Origin: CAZWLD01 sp964634685
GTDB lineage: Bacteria; Bacillota_I; Bacilli_A; Acholeplasmatales; JAEDCM01
Assembly (NCBI GenBank): GCA_964634685.1
Contig: CAZWLD010000058.1
Span: forward strand, 1 to 7,370
Length of the DNA stretch: 7,370 nucleotides
Direction: 5' to 3'
Of the stretch, positions 1 through 7,310 are shown piece after piece. The notes under the pieces are model-generated. The model made no database searches. It saw nothing but the letters and a program-made list of their open reading frames with translations, and had not been told where the DNA came from. Numbering within the stretch: the stretch's first letter is position 1; every line of letters begins with the position of its first letter. Made by a program: the position numbers and the translations under genes.

Positions 1-65
1 TGATATTTATTTTTAAATTTATCTTTTATTTCCATTTTCTACTTGAAATTCAGGAAAATCAGTCT

Positions 66-74
66 GGTGGTGAG
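66..74 (+). promoter_or_regulatory. Ribosome binding site of the YaiI/YqxD gene
   Basis: GGTGGTGAG differs by one base from the strong Shine-Dalgarno form GGAGGTGA and ends three bases before the ATG at 78. Measured from the GGTGG core the spacing is seven bases. It fixes ATG 78 as the start, although the same frame stays open upstream to the window edge without any ATG, GTG or TTG. Confidence 0.75.
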
Positions 75-77
75 TTT

Positions 78-533
78 ATGAAAATATTAATCGATGCGGA
101 TGCCTGTCCGGTTGTTGAGCTGGCTATTAATGAAGCCAAGGCTTTAAATATACCTATTCATCTTTTTTTTGATACAACTCATATATTTAGTGATGACTAT
201 GCAATTATTCATATTTGTGATAAAGGAAATGATAGTGTCGATTATGAGGTCTTAAAGAACACTTTGATTAACGATATTGTCATAACCCAGGATTATGGAT
301 TAGCTTGCCTTGTTTTAAGTAAGGGGGCTGTTTGCCTTAATCAAAACGGATTAGTGTACACTAATGATTCGATTGATACCCTCCTTCAAACAAGATATAT
401 CGGTCAAAAAATCCGCAAATCAGGGGGAAAAACAAAAGGACCTTCCAAAAGAACGAAGGAAAATGATATTAATTTTGTAAATTCCTTACGCCTGGAAATA
501 AAGAAAATTATTGAAAAAAAAGCTACTTCATGA
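78..533 (+). CDS. yaiI: YaiI/YqxD family (DUF188) PIN-like protein
   Basis: A 151-residue protein of the UPF0178/DUF188 family, known as YaiI in E. coli and YqxD in Bacillus. The family is assigned to the PIN-like nuclease fold, but its cellular role is not established. Visible family marks are the N-terminal strand plus acidic motif MKILIDADACPV (Asp6, Asp8), an acidic GNDSVDYE segment (Asp52, Asp55), the ITQDYGLA motif (Asp72) followed by KGA, and a basic Gly/Lys-rich stretch GGKTKGPSKRTKEND (about 116-130) matching the family's usual GGP..F..RDR region. The length is normal and the acidic residues expected of a PIN-like site are present. The start at ATG 78 is supported by a good ribosome binding site and by the conserved MKI..DADACP opening. 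The stop is TGA. In Bacillus the homologue sits upstream of dnaG and sigA; here a DegV gene follows instead, 27 bases downstream. A metal-dependent nuclease activity is only inferred from the fold. No signal peptide or membrane segment is seen. Confidence 0.93.
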   Translation: MKILIDADACPVVELAINEAKALNIPIHLFFDTTHIFSDDYAIIHICDKGNDSVDYEVLKNTLINDIVITQDYGLACLVLSKGAVCLNQNGLVYTNDSIDTLLQTRYIGQKIRKSGGKTKGPSKRTKENDINFVNSLRLEIKKIIEKKATS

Positions 534-539
534 TAAAAT
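511..539 (+). promoter_or_regulatory. Predicted sigma-70/sigma-A promoter for the DegV gene
   Basis: TTGAAA (511-516) serves as -35, followed by an exact 17-base spacer, then TAAAAT (534-539) as -10. The -10 is preceded by TGA, giving an extended -10 (TGn). Each hexamer is one base from consensus. The promoter lies over the last codons and stop of the upstream gene. It would start transcription near 546, right at the ribosome binding site of the DegV gene, so the leader would be only about 15 bases. The match is seen in the sequence; activity is inferred. Chance matches are common in A+T-rich DNA, which limits confidence. Confidence 0.5.
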
Positions 540-545
540 CTTTTT

Positions 546-554
546 AAGAAGGTG
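546..554 (+). promoter_or_regulatory. Ribosome binding site deciding the TTG start of the DegV gene
   Basis: AAGAAGGTG ends six bases before TTG 561. The GTG at 552-554 is in frame but lies inside this site, so it has no ribosome binding site of its own at a usable distance. The next gene but one, gltB, shows the same arrangement: GAGGTG, six bases, start. This supports reading GGTG as Shine-Dalgarno sequence and TTG 561 as the start. Confidence 0.75.
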
Positions 555-560
555 TTTTTT

Positions 561-1412
561 TTGAATAAGGTAATTATTACAACAGATAGTACTTGCGATT
601 TAGGTGAAAAACTAATTAAAGAAAATGATATTCGGATTGTCCCTTTATACGTTAATTTTGGCGAAGAATCATATCATGATGGTGTTGATATCAATACAGA
701 GTCTTTATATAAAAAGGTTGATGAATGTGGATATTTACCCAAAACCGCAGCCGCATCAGTTGGCGATTTTATTGAATTTTTTCGTCCATTAATTGATGAA
801 GGCTATGATATCTTTTATTGTGGAATTAGCTCATTGATGTCGAGAACCTATCAAAATGCTTTGTTAGCTAAAGAAGAATTTCCCGAAGGAAGAATTGAAG
901 TGATTGATGCGAAAAATCTTTCAACAGGAATTGGTTTATTATTACTTAAGGCCAAGCGATTTGCCGATGAAGGTCACAATGTTCATGAGGTTGCACAAAT
1001 GGTTTCGGATTTAGTTCCAAAGGTTCGCAGTCAATTTTTTATTGAAACGATGGATTACCTACATAAGGGTGGAAGATGTAGTGGTATTGCTAAATTTGCC
1101 GCAACATTATTGAAAATGAAACCGATTATCGAAGTTCGAGATGGAAAAATGGAGGTTGGAAAAAAACCAATTGGCTCGAAAAGGGCTTGTGATTTTCTTA
1201 TCAATATGATAAAATCGGATTATCCAGATATTGATTTAGATAATGTATTCATTACGCATGCAATTGCACCTGAATCTTGTAAATATTTGGAGGAAGAATT
1301 ACCAAAGGCTATTGATGCCTCAAAGGTGAGGATCAATGTTACGCAAGCGGGATGTGTAATCTCATCGCATTGCGGAAGAGGAACGATTGGTATTTTATAT
1401 ATTAAGAATTGA
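561..1412 (+). CDS. DegV family fatty-acid-binding protein
   Basis: A DegV/EDD-fold protein of 283 residues from the preferred TTG start. DegV proteins bind long-chain fatty acids. In Firmicutes some (FakB) present the fatty acid to the kinase FakA for acyl-phosphate formation and phospholipid synthesis. Visible marks are the opening strand and motif VIITTDSTCDL (Thr7-Leu14), the VPLYV strand (27-31), the LPKTAAAS segment (59-66) in place of the common PKTSQPS, the ISSLMSRTYQNA motif (89-100) matching the family ISSGLSGTYQSA ligand loop, the MDYLHKGGRCSG motif matching LxYLxKGGR, and the C-terminal HCGRGTIG (270-277) matching HxGPGTxG. Arg273 replaces the usual proline and the ligand-loop glycines are altered, so ligand preference may differ. 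The protein is cytosolic, with no signal peptide. The GTG at 552 would add three residues (to give 286) but lies within the ribosome binding site. No fakA is seen here, so the partner and ligand are unknown. An intrinsic terminator follows eight bases after the TGA stop. Confidence 0.92.
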   Translation: MNKVIITTDSTCDLGEKLIKENDIRIVPLYVNFGEESYHDGVDINTESLYKKVDECGYLPKTAAASVGDFIEFFRPLIDEGYDIFYCGISSLMSRTYQNALLAKEEFPEGRIEVIDAKNLSTGIGLLLLKAKRFADEGHNVHEVAQMVSDLVPKVRSQFFIETMDYLHKGGRCSGIAKFAATLLKMKPIIEVRDGKMEVGKKPIGSKRACDFLINMIKSDYPDIDLDNVFITHAIAPESCKYLEEELPKAIDASKVRINVTQAGCVISSHCGRGTIGILYIKN

Positions 1413-1419
1413 CAATGAG

Positions 1420-1455
1420 GTCTAATAGGGAATACCCCTATTAGGCTTTTTTTTT
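1420..1455 (+). terminator. Rho-independent terminator between the DegV gene and gltB
   Basis: Inverted repeat CTAATAGGG (1422-1430) and CCCTATTAG (1436-1444) form a perfect nine-pair stem with a five-base loop AATAC. A G-T pair and a G-C pair extend it at the base to 1420/1446. A run of nine T follows at 1447-1455. This is a textbook intrinsic terminator on the + strand; the other strand lacks a T-run, so it is one-directional. It closes the DegV transcript. Its 3' end lies only 18 bases from the gltB ATG, so it may also act as an attenuator for gltBD. Confidence 0.9.
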
Positions 1456-1460
1456 AAGAA

Positions 1461-1467
1461 AGAGGTG
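1461..1467 (+). promoter_or_regulatory. Ribosome binding site deciding the gltB start
   Basis: AGAGGTG ends six bases before ATG 1474. The in-frame GTG at 1465 lies inside the site and the in-frame TTG at 1468 follows it immediately, so neither is well placed. ATG 1474 is therefore preferred. Confidence 0.8.
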
Positions 1468-1473
1468 TTGATA

Positions 1474-4400
1474 ATGGATAAATATCCCCAAAAACAAGGA
1501 TTATATGACCCAAGATACGAGCATGACGCTTGTGGAATCGGAGCGGTTGTCAATATTCAAGGAAAGAAATCGCATCAGATTATCAAGGATAGCTTGGAAA
1601 TTTTAGTTAATCTTGAGCATCGAGGAGGAACCGGAGCTGAGGATAATAGCGGTGATGGTGCCGGTATTTTAGTGCAAATTCCTCATCGCTTTTTTGAGGC
1701 GGAAAATTTAGGCTTTAAGCTTCCGAAGTGTGGTGATTATGCCGTTGCGCAAATCTTTTTATCACCAAATCAAAAGATTAAGGAGGAAGGAATCGAAATA
1801 TTTAAAGAAGCCTTAGAAGAAACAAATCTTGTCTTCTTGGGCTTAAGAACTGTACCTGTCAATCCTATTAATATCGGTTTATCCGCTAAAAAGGCTATGC
1901 CCTTTATTGTCCAAGCTTTTGTGGAAAGACCGAAGGATGTCAAAAAAGGGATTGATTTTGAAAGAATCCTTTATTTAGCGAGAAGACGGGCTGAAAAGAA
2001 AGCTCTCGAAAAAGATAATCATTTGTTTTATATTTGCTCATTCTCATCCAAAACAATTGTTTATAAAGGAATGCTTGTCTCGACGCAGGTTGAGGATTTC
2101 TATATTGATTTAAAAAATACCTTGTTTGAGTCAAGTATTGCTTTAGTGCATTCACGATTTTCGACGAATACATTTCCAAGCTGGGAACGAGCTCATCCTA
2201 ATCGGATGATGATTCATAATGGGGAAATTAATACGATTTTAGGAAATGTTGATTCGATCTTTGCCCGTAGTGGTTTATTTAAGAAGGGACCATTCGAAAG
2301 CTTAGATTTCTTACCAGTTATTGCCAAAGCCTCATCAGATTCGGCGATGTTTGATAACACCTTGGAGTTTTTATATTTATCAGGTCGAAGCTTACCTGAG
2401 GCTATTATGATGATGATTCCGGAGCCTTGGAGTAAAAATCCCGAAATGAGTTCAAAGCTAAAGGCTTTTTATGAATACAATTCGACAATGATGGAGCCCT
2501 GGGATGGCCCAGCATCCATTGTCTCAACCGACGGTGATATTGTCTTAGCATCCCTCGATCGTAATGGCTTAAGACCATCGCGCTATGTTATCACTAATGA
2601 TGGCTTTATGATTTTATCCTCTGAGACCGGAGCCTTAAAAATTGATGAGGAAAGAATCAAAGAAAAAAGACGTCTTGAGCCTGGAAAGCTTTTGATGGTT
2701 GATACAAAAAGCGGATGTATAGTCGCAAATGATGATCTAAAAAATCAGGTCGCAAGTAAAAATGATTATGAGGAATGGGTGAAGGAAATCGTTCCTTTGA
2801 AGGCAACATACCATCAAGAATTAACGCACAGTAAGGAAAAAAATCTTATTTTGGAAACAGCCTTTGGCTATTCCTATGACAATATCATCCAAGGAATTAT
2901 TCCGGCAGCTAACAAGGGAGAAGAAATGCTTGTATCGATGGGAAAGGATACGCCCTTAGCGGTTTATTCAAAGCAGTATCATCCGCTTTACGATTATTTT
3001 AAACAAAACTTTGCCCAGGTCACAAATCCACCAATTGATGCGATTAGAGAGGATATTGTAACTTCGACTAAAATGTATCTTGGTCGAGAAGGAAATATGT
3101 TAGAAATTGGACCTAAAAATGCCCATCGTGTTGCGATAAATTCGCCCATTCTTTCGAATGATGAGCTTTATTCCTTAGAAAAAATTGACGGCTTTAAGGT
3201 TAAAAAAATCGATATTTTATTTACAAAGAATGAAGGAATAGAAGAAAGATTAAAGAAGATTTGTGAGGATATTTTGCTAGATATTAATGATGGCGGTTCA
3301 ATTTTTGTTTTATCCGATCGTAATATTGATGAGACTCATATTCCAATTCCTGCCATGCTAGCGGTATCGCGCATTCATCAATTTTTAGTTGAAAAATCCT
3401 TGCGAACACATTGTAGCTTAGTAATTGAATCGGGTGAGCCCTGCGAGATTCATCATTATGCTTGCTTATTAGGCTTTGGGGCTTCGGCTATTTGTCCATA
3501 TTTAGTATATGAGGTTATTTATGATAACACAACAAATGGTTTGATTTCGGTTGATTATAAAGCTGCCATCAAAAATTATATTAAAGCCGCTATTAAAGGA
3601 ATTGTCAAAATTAGCTCAAAAATGGGTATTTCAACCCTTCAATCCTACAATGGCTCCAAAATCTTTGAGGCTATTGGTTTAGATAATGAACTAGTCTTCG
3701 AATATTTTGGTGATATTGCCAATACAATTTCGAAGAAAACACTAAAGGATATTGAAAAAGACGTCATATCGCTTCATCATAAGGCCTATAATGATATTTT
3801 AATTGCTTTAGACTCCGTTGGCTCCCATGGCTTGAAAAACGGAAGAGAAGACCATTTATATAATCCATTATCCATTTATTACCTTCAAACCGCGACAAAA
3901 AATAATGATTATCAAGCCTTTAAGGAATATACGAAGCTTGTTGATAAAAACCGTGGCACCATTCGTAGTCACATTGCCTTCAAAAAGGGTCAAGAAATTG
4001 ATTTGGATTTAGTTGAACCAGTTGAAAGTATCCTTAAGCGCTTCAAGACCGGCGCTATGAGCTTTGGTTCAATCTCGAAGGAAGCGCATGAGGCTTTGGC
4101 CGTTGCGATGAATATGATCGGCGCTAAATCGAATACCGGTGAGGGTGGAGAATTAAAGGAACGCCTTCACACAAACAAGAGTTCAAAAATAAAACAAATT
4201 GCCTCCGGGCGTTTTGGAGTTACGGCCGAATATTTATTGGATGCGGAAGAAATACAAATTAAAATGGCCCAAGGAGCGAAACCGGGTGAGGGTGGTCAGC
4301 TTCCTGCCTTGAAGGTATATCCATGGGTTGCGAAGGCTCGTCATTCAACACCAGGAGTGACCTTAATTTCACCGCCCCCGCATCATGATATTTATTCCAT

Positions 4401-5919
4401 TGAGGATTTAGCTCAACTGATATATGATTTAAAGAATATTAATCGAAATGCGCGGATATCGGTTAAGCTTGTGTCGGAAAAAGGAGTCGGTACCGTTGCC
4501 TCAGGTGTTTGTAAGGCTGGAGCCAATGTAATTTTGATATCAGGCTTTGATGGTGGTACCGGTGCGTCCCCCCGAACATCAATTAACAATTGTGGTATGC
4601 CTTGGGAGCTCGGCTTAGCGGATGCTCATCAAACCTTAATTATGAATAAGCTTCGCGAAAGAGTCATCCTTGAGGTTGATGGAAAGCTTATGAGCGGTCG
4701 TGATTTAGCTACTGCCATTTTATTAGGAGCTGAGGAATTTGGCTTTGCGACACTACCACTTATCGCTTTAGGCTGTTGTATGATGCGTGTTTGTAATCTT
4801 GATACCTGTCCTGTCGGCATTGCCACCCAATCAGAGGAATTGCGCAAAAATTTCAAGGGTAAGCCGGAATATGTTGTCAATTTAATGTATTTTCTTGCCA
4901 GTGAATTACGGGAATATATGGCATTATTAGGCTTTAGGACAATTGATGAAATGGTTGGTCGCTATGATATGCTTAAATTTGATGAAGGTTTAGAGGCCTT
5001 TATTATGAATAAAGAGGTTATGAATCAAACAAATGTTCATTTCCAGCAAATAAAGCCGCTAGCTTTACAAAACACCTTGGATGAAATGGTTTTATTGCCA
5101 CTTTGCAATGATGCTATCAACCAAGAAAAGCGCACAAAAATTAGTATTGAAATCCAAAATGTTAATCGAGCCTTAGGCACAATTTTATCGAGTGAAATTA
5201 CTAAAAAAACCAAGGGAGCTGGTCTTCCCCGCAATACAATTTCCATCAATGCCTATGGACATGCGGGCAATTCTTGTGGAGCCTTTTTAGTTAACGGTGT
5301 TTCAATTTCTATTTTTGGTGATGCCAATGATTATCTTGGAAAAGGCTTATCAGGAGGAATTATTTCCGTAGCCTTAGATGAAAATTCGAAGCTTAAAGCC
5401 AATGAAAATATTATTGCCGGAAATGTAGCTTTATATGGAGCCACAAACGGTGAGCTTTATTTAGATGGAATTGCCGGTGAACGCTTTTGTGTCCGAAATA
5501 GTGGAGCGAATGCCGTTGTCCTCGGGATGGGACAACATGGACTTGAATATATGACCGGAGGTACGGTTTTGGTATTAGGACCATTTGGACGCAATTTATG
5601 CAGCGGTATGTCGGGTGGAGTTGCTTATTTATATAAGCCAAATTGTGAAAATATTAATCAAGAATATGTTGATATTAAGGAATTAGATAATGAAGATTTT
5701 TCTTTAGTGTGCAGTATGGCTACTGATCATATTAGACATACAAATTCCCAATATGTTAGAGATTTATTTAAGTCAATGAAGAAGGAAGATTTCATAAAGG
5801 TAATCCCTCGTGATTATGAATTAATAAATCAATATAAAAAGGAATTTATTAATTATGGCTATTCGAATGATGAGGCCTTATATGAAGCCTTTATCAAAAA
5901 GACAAAGGAGGCGAGATAA
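1474..5919 (+). CDS. gltB: Glutamate synthase (NADPH-type) large subunit
   Basis: The alpha subunit of GOGAT (called GltA in Bacillus), 1481 residues, close to the usual length of about 1500. It hydrolyses glutamine and channels ammonia to 2-oxoglutarate to make glutamate, working with GltD in the cytosol. Domains in order: a short propeptide of 19 residues ending before the nucleophile Cys20 (HDACGIGAVV); a class II glutamine amidotransferase domain to about residue 420, with HRGGTGAEDNSGDGAG, Arg228 in RFSTNT and the oxyanion Asn249-Gly250 in HNGE; a central domain with TNPPID (517-522); an FMN-binding synthase domain with MSFGSIS (from 862) and the FMN-phosphate loop DGGTGAS (1026-1032); the 3Fe-4S cysteines Cys1101, Cys1107 and Cys1112 (C-x5-C-x4-C, then PVGIATQ); and a C-terminal GXGXG beta-helix from about 1260 to 1390. 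An extra Cys1102 adjoins the first cluster cysteine. All key residues are present. ATG 1474 is chosen over GTG 1465, which lies in the ribosome binding site. The TAA stop overlaps the gltD start by one base. Confidence 0.97.
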   Translation: MDKYPQKQGLYDPRYEHDACGIGAVVNIQGKKSHQIIKDSLEILVNLEHRGGTGAEDNSGDGAGILVQIPHRFFEAENLGFKLPKCGDYAVAQIFLSPNQKIKEEGIEIFKEALEETNLVFLGLRTVPVNPINIGLSAKKAMPFIVQAFVERPKDVKKGIDFERILYLARRRAEKKALEKDNHLFYICSFSSKTIVYKGMLVSTQVEDFYIDLKNTLFESSIALVHSRFSTNTFPSWERAHPNRMMIHNGEINTILGNVDSIFARSGLFKKGPFESLDFLPVIAKASSDSAMFDNTLEFLYLSGRSLPEAIMMMIPEPWSKNPEMSSKLKAFYEYNSTMMEPWDGPASIVSTDGDIVLASLDRNGLRPSRYVITNDGFMILSSETGALKIDEERIKEKRRLEPGKLLMVDTKSGCIVANDDLKNQVASKNDYEEWVKEIVPLKATYHQELTHSKEKNLILETAFGYSYDNIIQGIIPAANKGEEMLVSMGKDTPLAVYSKQYHPLYDYFKQNFAQVTNPPIDAIREDIVTSTKMYLGREGNMLEIGPKNAHRVAINSPILSNDELYSLEKIDGFKVKKIDILFTKNEGIEERLKKICEDILLDINDGGSIFVLSDRNIDETHIPIPAMLAVSRIHQFLVEKSLRTHCSLVIESGEPCEIHHYACLLGFGASAICPYLVYEVIYDNTTNGLISVDYKAAIKNYIKAAIKGIVKISSKMGISTLQSYNGSKIFEAIGLDNELVFEYFGDIANTISKKTLKDIEKDVISLHHKAYNDILIALDSVGSHGLKNGREDHLYNPLSIYYLQTATKNNDYQAFKEYTKLVDKNRGTIRSHIAFKKGQEIDLDLVEPVESILKRFKTGAMSFGSISKEAHEALAVAMNMIGAKSNTGEGGELKERLHTNKSSKIKQIASGRFGVTAEYLLDAEEIQIKMAQGAKPGEGGQLPALKVYPWVAKARHSTPGVTLISPPPHHDIYSIEDLAQLIYDLKNINRNARISVKLVSEKGVGTVASGVCKAGANVILISGFDGGTGASPRTSINNCGMPWELGLADAHQTLIMNKLRERVILEVDGKLMSGRDLATAILLGAEEFGFATLPLIALGCCMMRVCNLDTCPVGIATQSEELRKNFKGKPEYVVNLMYFLASELREYMALLGFRTIDEMVGRYDMLKFDEGLEAFIMNKEVMNQTNVHFQQIKPLALQNTLDEMVLLPLCNDAINQEKRTKISIEIQNVNRALGTILSSEITKKTKGAGLPRNTISINAYGHAGNSCGAFLVNGVSISIFGDANDYLGKGLSGGIISVALDENSKLKANENIIAGNVALYGATNGELYLDGIAGERFCVRNSGANAVVLGMGQHGLEYMTGGTVLVLGPFGRNLCSGMSGGVAYLYKPNCENINQEYVDIKELDNEDFSLVCSMATDHIRHTNSQYVRDLFKSMKKEDFIKVIPRDYELINQYKKEFINYGYSNDEALYEAFIKKTKEAR
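5905..5911 (+). promoter_or_regulatory. Ribosome binding site of gltD, inside the gltB 3' end
   Basis: AAGGAGG is a near-perfect Shine-Dalgarno sequence within the last codons of gltB, seven bases before the gltD ATG at 5919. With the TAATG stop-start overlap it suggests translational coupling, which would keep the two subunits in step. Confidence 0.85.
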
Positions 5920-7310
5920 TGGCGTCAAAGGATTTTTATTTAATCAAAAAGAAGAATCATGAGGAAAGAGAAATAAGTGAAAGAATCACCGATTATCAAG
6001 AATTTGTGGTCGATTTGGATTATGAAAATCGTCTCAAGCAAGCATCTCGCTGTATGAATTGTGGTGTTCCTTTTTGTGGATTTGGAAATAAAATTGAGGG
6101 AAAAGTCATTGGTTGTCCTTTGCATAACTTGATTCCGGAATGGAATTCATTGCTTAACAAAGGGTTACTAGAGGAAGCTTATAATCGTTTGGCCTTGACC
6201 TCTCCTTTTCCTGAATTCACATCGAGGGTTTGTCCGGCTTTGTGTGAGAAGGGATGTACCTGTAATATCGATTACGAAAGTGTTTCGATTAAGGATAATG
6301 AAAAATATATAATTGAGTGGGCCTTTCAGAATTCATTAGTTAAGCCGGTTAATCCTAAAAGAAATGGTAAAAGAGTATTAGTCGTTGGAAGTGGTCCTGC
6401 AGGTCTTGCCGCTGCAAATTCTTTAAATAATCTCGGATATTTGGTAACTGTTATCGAAAAGCAGGATCGCTTTGGTGGATTATTGATGTATGGAATCCCT
6501 AATATGAAGCTTGATAAAGGGATAATTGAAAGACGAATTGCCATTATGGAACAATCAGGAATTGTCTTTAAAAATAACCAAGCTGATTTTAATGATGATG
6601 ATTATGATGCCATAGTGATGGCGATAGGAACGACGATGCCTCGTGATCTAGAGATAAAAGGGCGCTCTTTGAAGGGAATAATGCAGGCGGTAGATTATTT
6701 GACACTAAGCACAAAAGGTCTTTTAGAGGGGAAATATAGCGATTTGGCGAAGGATAAAAATGTTATTATTATTGGTGGTGGAGATACGGGAAATGATTGT
6801 GTTGCGACGGCTATTCGCGAGCATGCGAAATCTATCACGCAAATTGAGATTATGGATAAGCCACCCGTTAATAGAACGAATAGCTGGCCTTTATATCCAA
6901 ACAATTTGAAGGTTGATTACGGAACGAAGGAATATATAGAGCTAACTGGTCATGATCCGCGAATTTTTAATGCTTCAGTGACTGAATTTATTGGTAAGGA
7001 AAAAGTCTCAAGGGTTATTGTTTCTCACGGGAAAATGACCAAAGATGGTTTTATCAAAAATGGGGATGAAAAGATATTAGACGCTGATTTAGTTATCCTT
7101 GCGATGGGCTTTGTAGGAACGAAGGATGAAGTGGCTTTAAAATATGATTTAAAGCTTGATCGTCATAATATCATGACCAATAATTATCAAACCTCAAGGG
7201 AAAAATACTTTGCCTGTGGGGACTGTAGGAGTGGTCAATCATTGGTTGTCAGTGCCATCAAGGACGGAATTGATTGTAGCTTAGCCGTTGATGCTTATTT
7301 AAGAAAATAA
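5919..7310 (+). CDS. gltD: Glutamate synthase (NADPH-type) small subunit
   Basis: The beta subunit of GOGAT, 463 residues, near the usual 470-490. It oxidises NAD(P)H on FAD and sends electrons through 4Fe-4S clusters to GltB. The N-terminal Fe-S domain shows Cys45, Cys48 and Cys53 (CMNCGVPFC), Cys66 (GCPLHN) and Cys105, Cys109 and Cys113 (VCPALCEKGC), the family pattern. The FAD-binding Rossmann motif GSGPAG is at 157-162, followed by GGLLMYGIPNMKLDK. The second nucleotide-binding motif GGGDTGND (286-293) is the NAD(P)H site. The C-terminal FAD motif ACGDCRSGQSLVVSAI begins at about 432; family members usually read GD.RRGQSLVVWAI, so an Arg and a Trp are changed to Ser. It starts one base inside the gltB stop with a strong ribosome binding site, so the two are co-transcribed and probably coupled. 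GltD-like proteins occur in other oxidoreductases, but direct linkage to gltB makes the GOGAT role secure. No terminator is visible before the window end, so the operon may continue. Confidence 0.96.
   Translation: MASKDFYLIKKKNHEEREISERITDYQEFVVDLDYENRLKQASRCMNCGVPFCGFGNKIEGKVIGCPLHNLIPEWNSLLNKGLLEEAYNRLALTSPFPEFTSRVCPALCEKGCTCNIDYESVSIKDNEKYIIEWAFQNSLVKPVNPKRNGKRVLVVGSGPAGLAAANSLNNLGYLVTVIEKQDRFGGLLMYGIPNMKLDKGIIERRIAIMEQSGIVFKNNQADFNDDDYDAIVMAIGTTMPRDLEIKGRSLKGIMQAVDYLTLSTKGLLEGKYSDLAKDKNVIIIGGGDTGNDCVATAIREHAKSITQIEIMDKPPVNRTNSWPLYPNNLKVDYGTKEYIELTGHDPRIFNASVTEFIGKEKVSRVIVSHGKMTKDGFIKNGDEKILDADLVILAMGFVGTKDEVALKYDLKLDRHNIMTNNYQTSREKYFACGDCRSGQSLVVSAIKDGIDCSLAVDAYLRK

Noticed and set aside
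1..35. Minus-strand open frame beginning with ATG at 35 and running off the left edge (MEIKDKFKNKY...)
   Set aside because: Only about 11 codons are visible, with low-complexity Lys-rich content expected from A+T-rich DNA and no clear ribosome binding site. It could be a divergent gene, but there is not enough to call.
3..77. The YaiI/YqxD frame stays open upstream to the window edge, suggesting a longer protein or fusion
   Set aside because: No ATG, GTG or TTG occurs in that stretch. A good ribosome binding site precedes ATG 78, and the family begins at this MKI..DADACP motif.
1409..1414. Perfect -35 hexamer TTGACA overlapping the stop codon of the DegV gene
   Set aside because: No acceptable -10 lies 15-19 bases downstream; the candidate hexamers there are GC-rich parts of the terminator.
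1940..2179. Antisense open frame within gltB, and similar ones at 4629-4880, 5037-5249, 5411-5641, 5940-6125, 6326-6544 and 6695-6904
   Set aside because: They lie opposite conserved coding sequence of gltB or gltD, show no recognisable domains, and their open length is explained by the codon composition of the sense strand.
4774..4809. Extra cysteine (Cys1102) beside the 3Fe-4S ligands of GltB as a possible changed cluster
   Set aside because: The canonical C-x5-C-x4-C spacing is intact without it; the adjacent cysteine is likely a neutral variant of a hydrophobic position.
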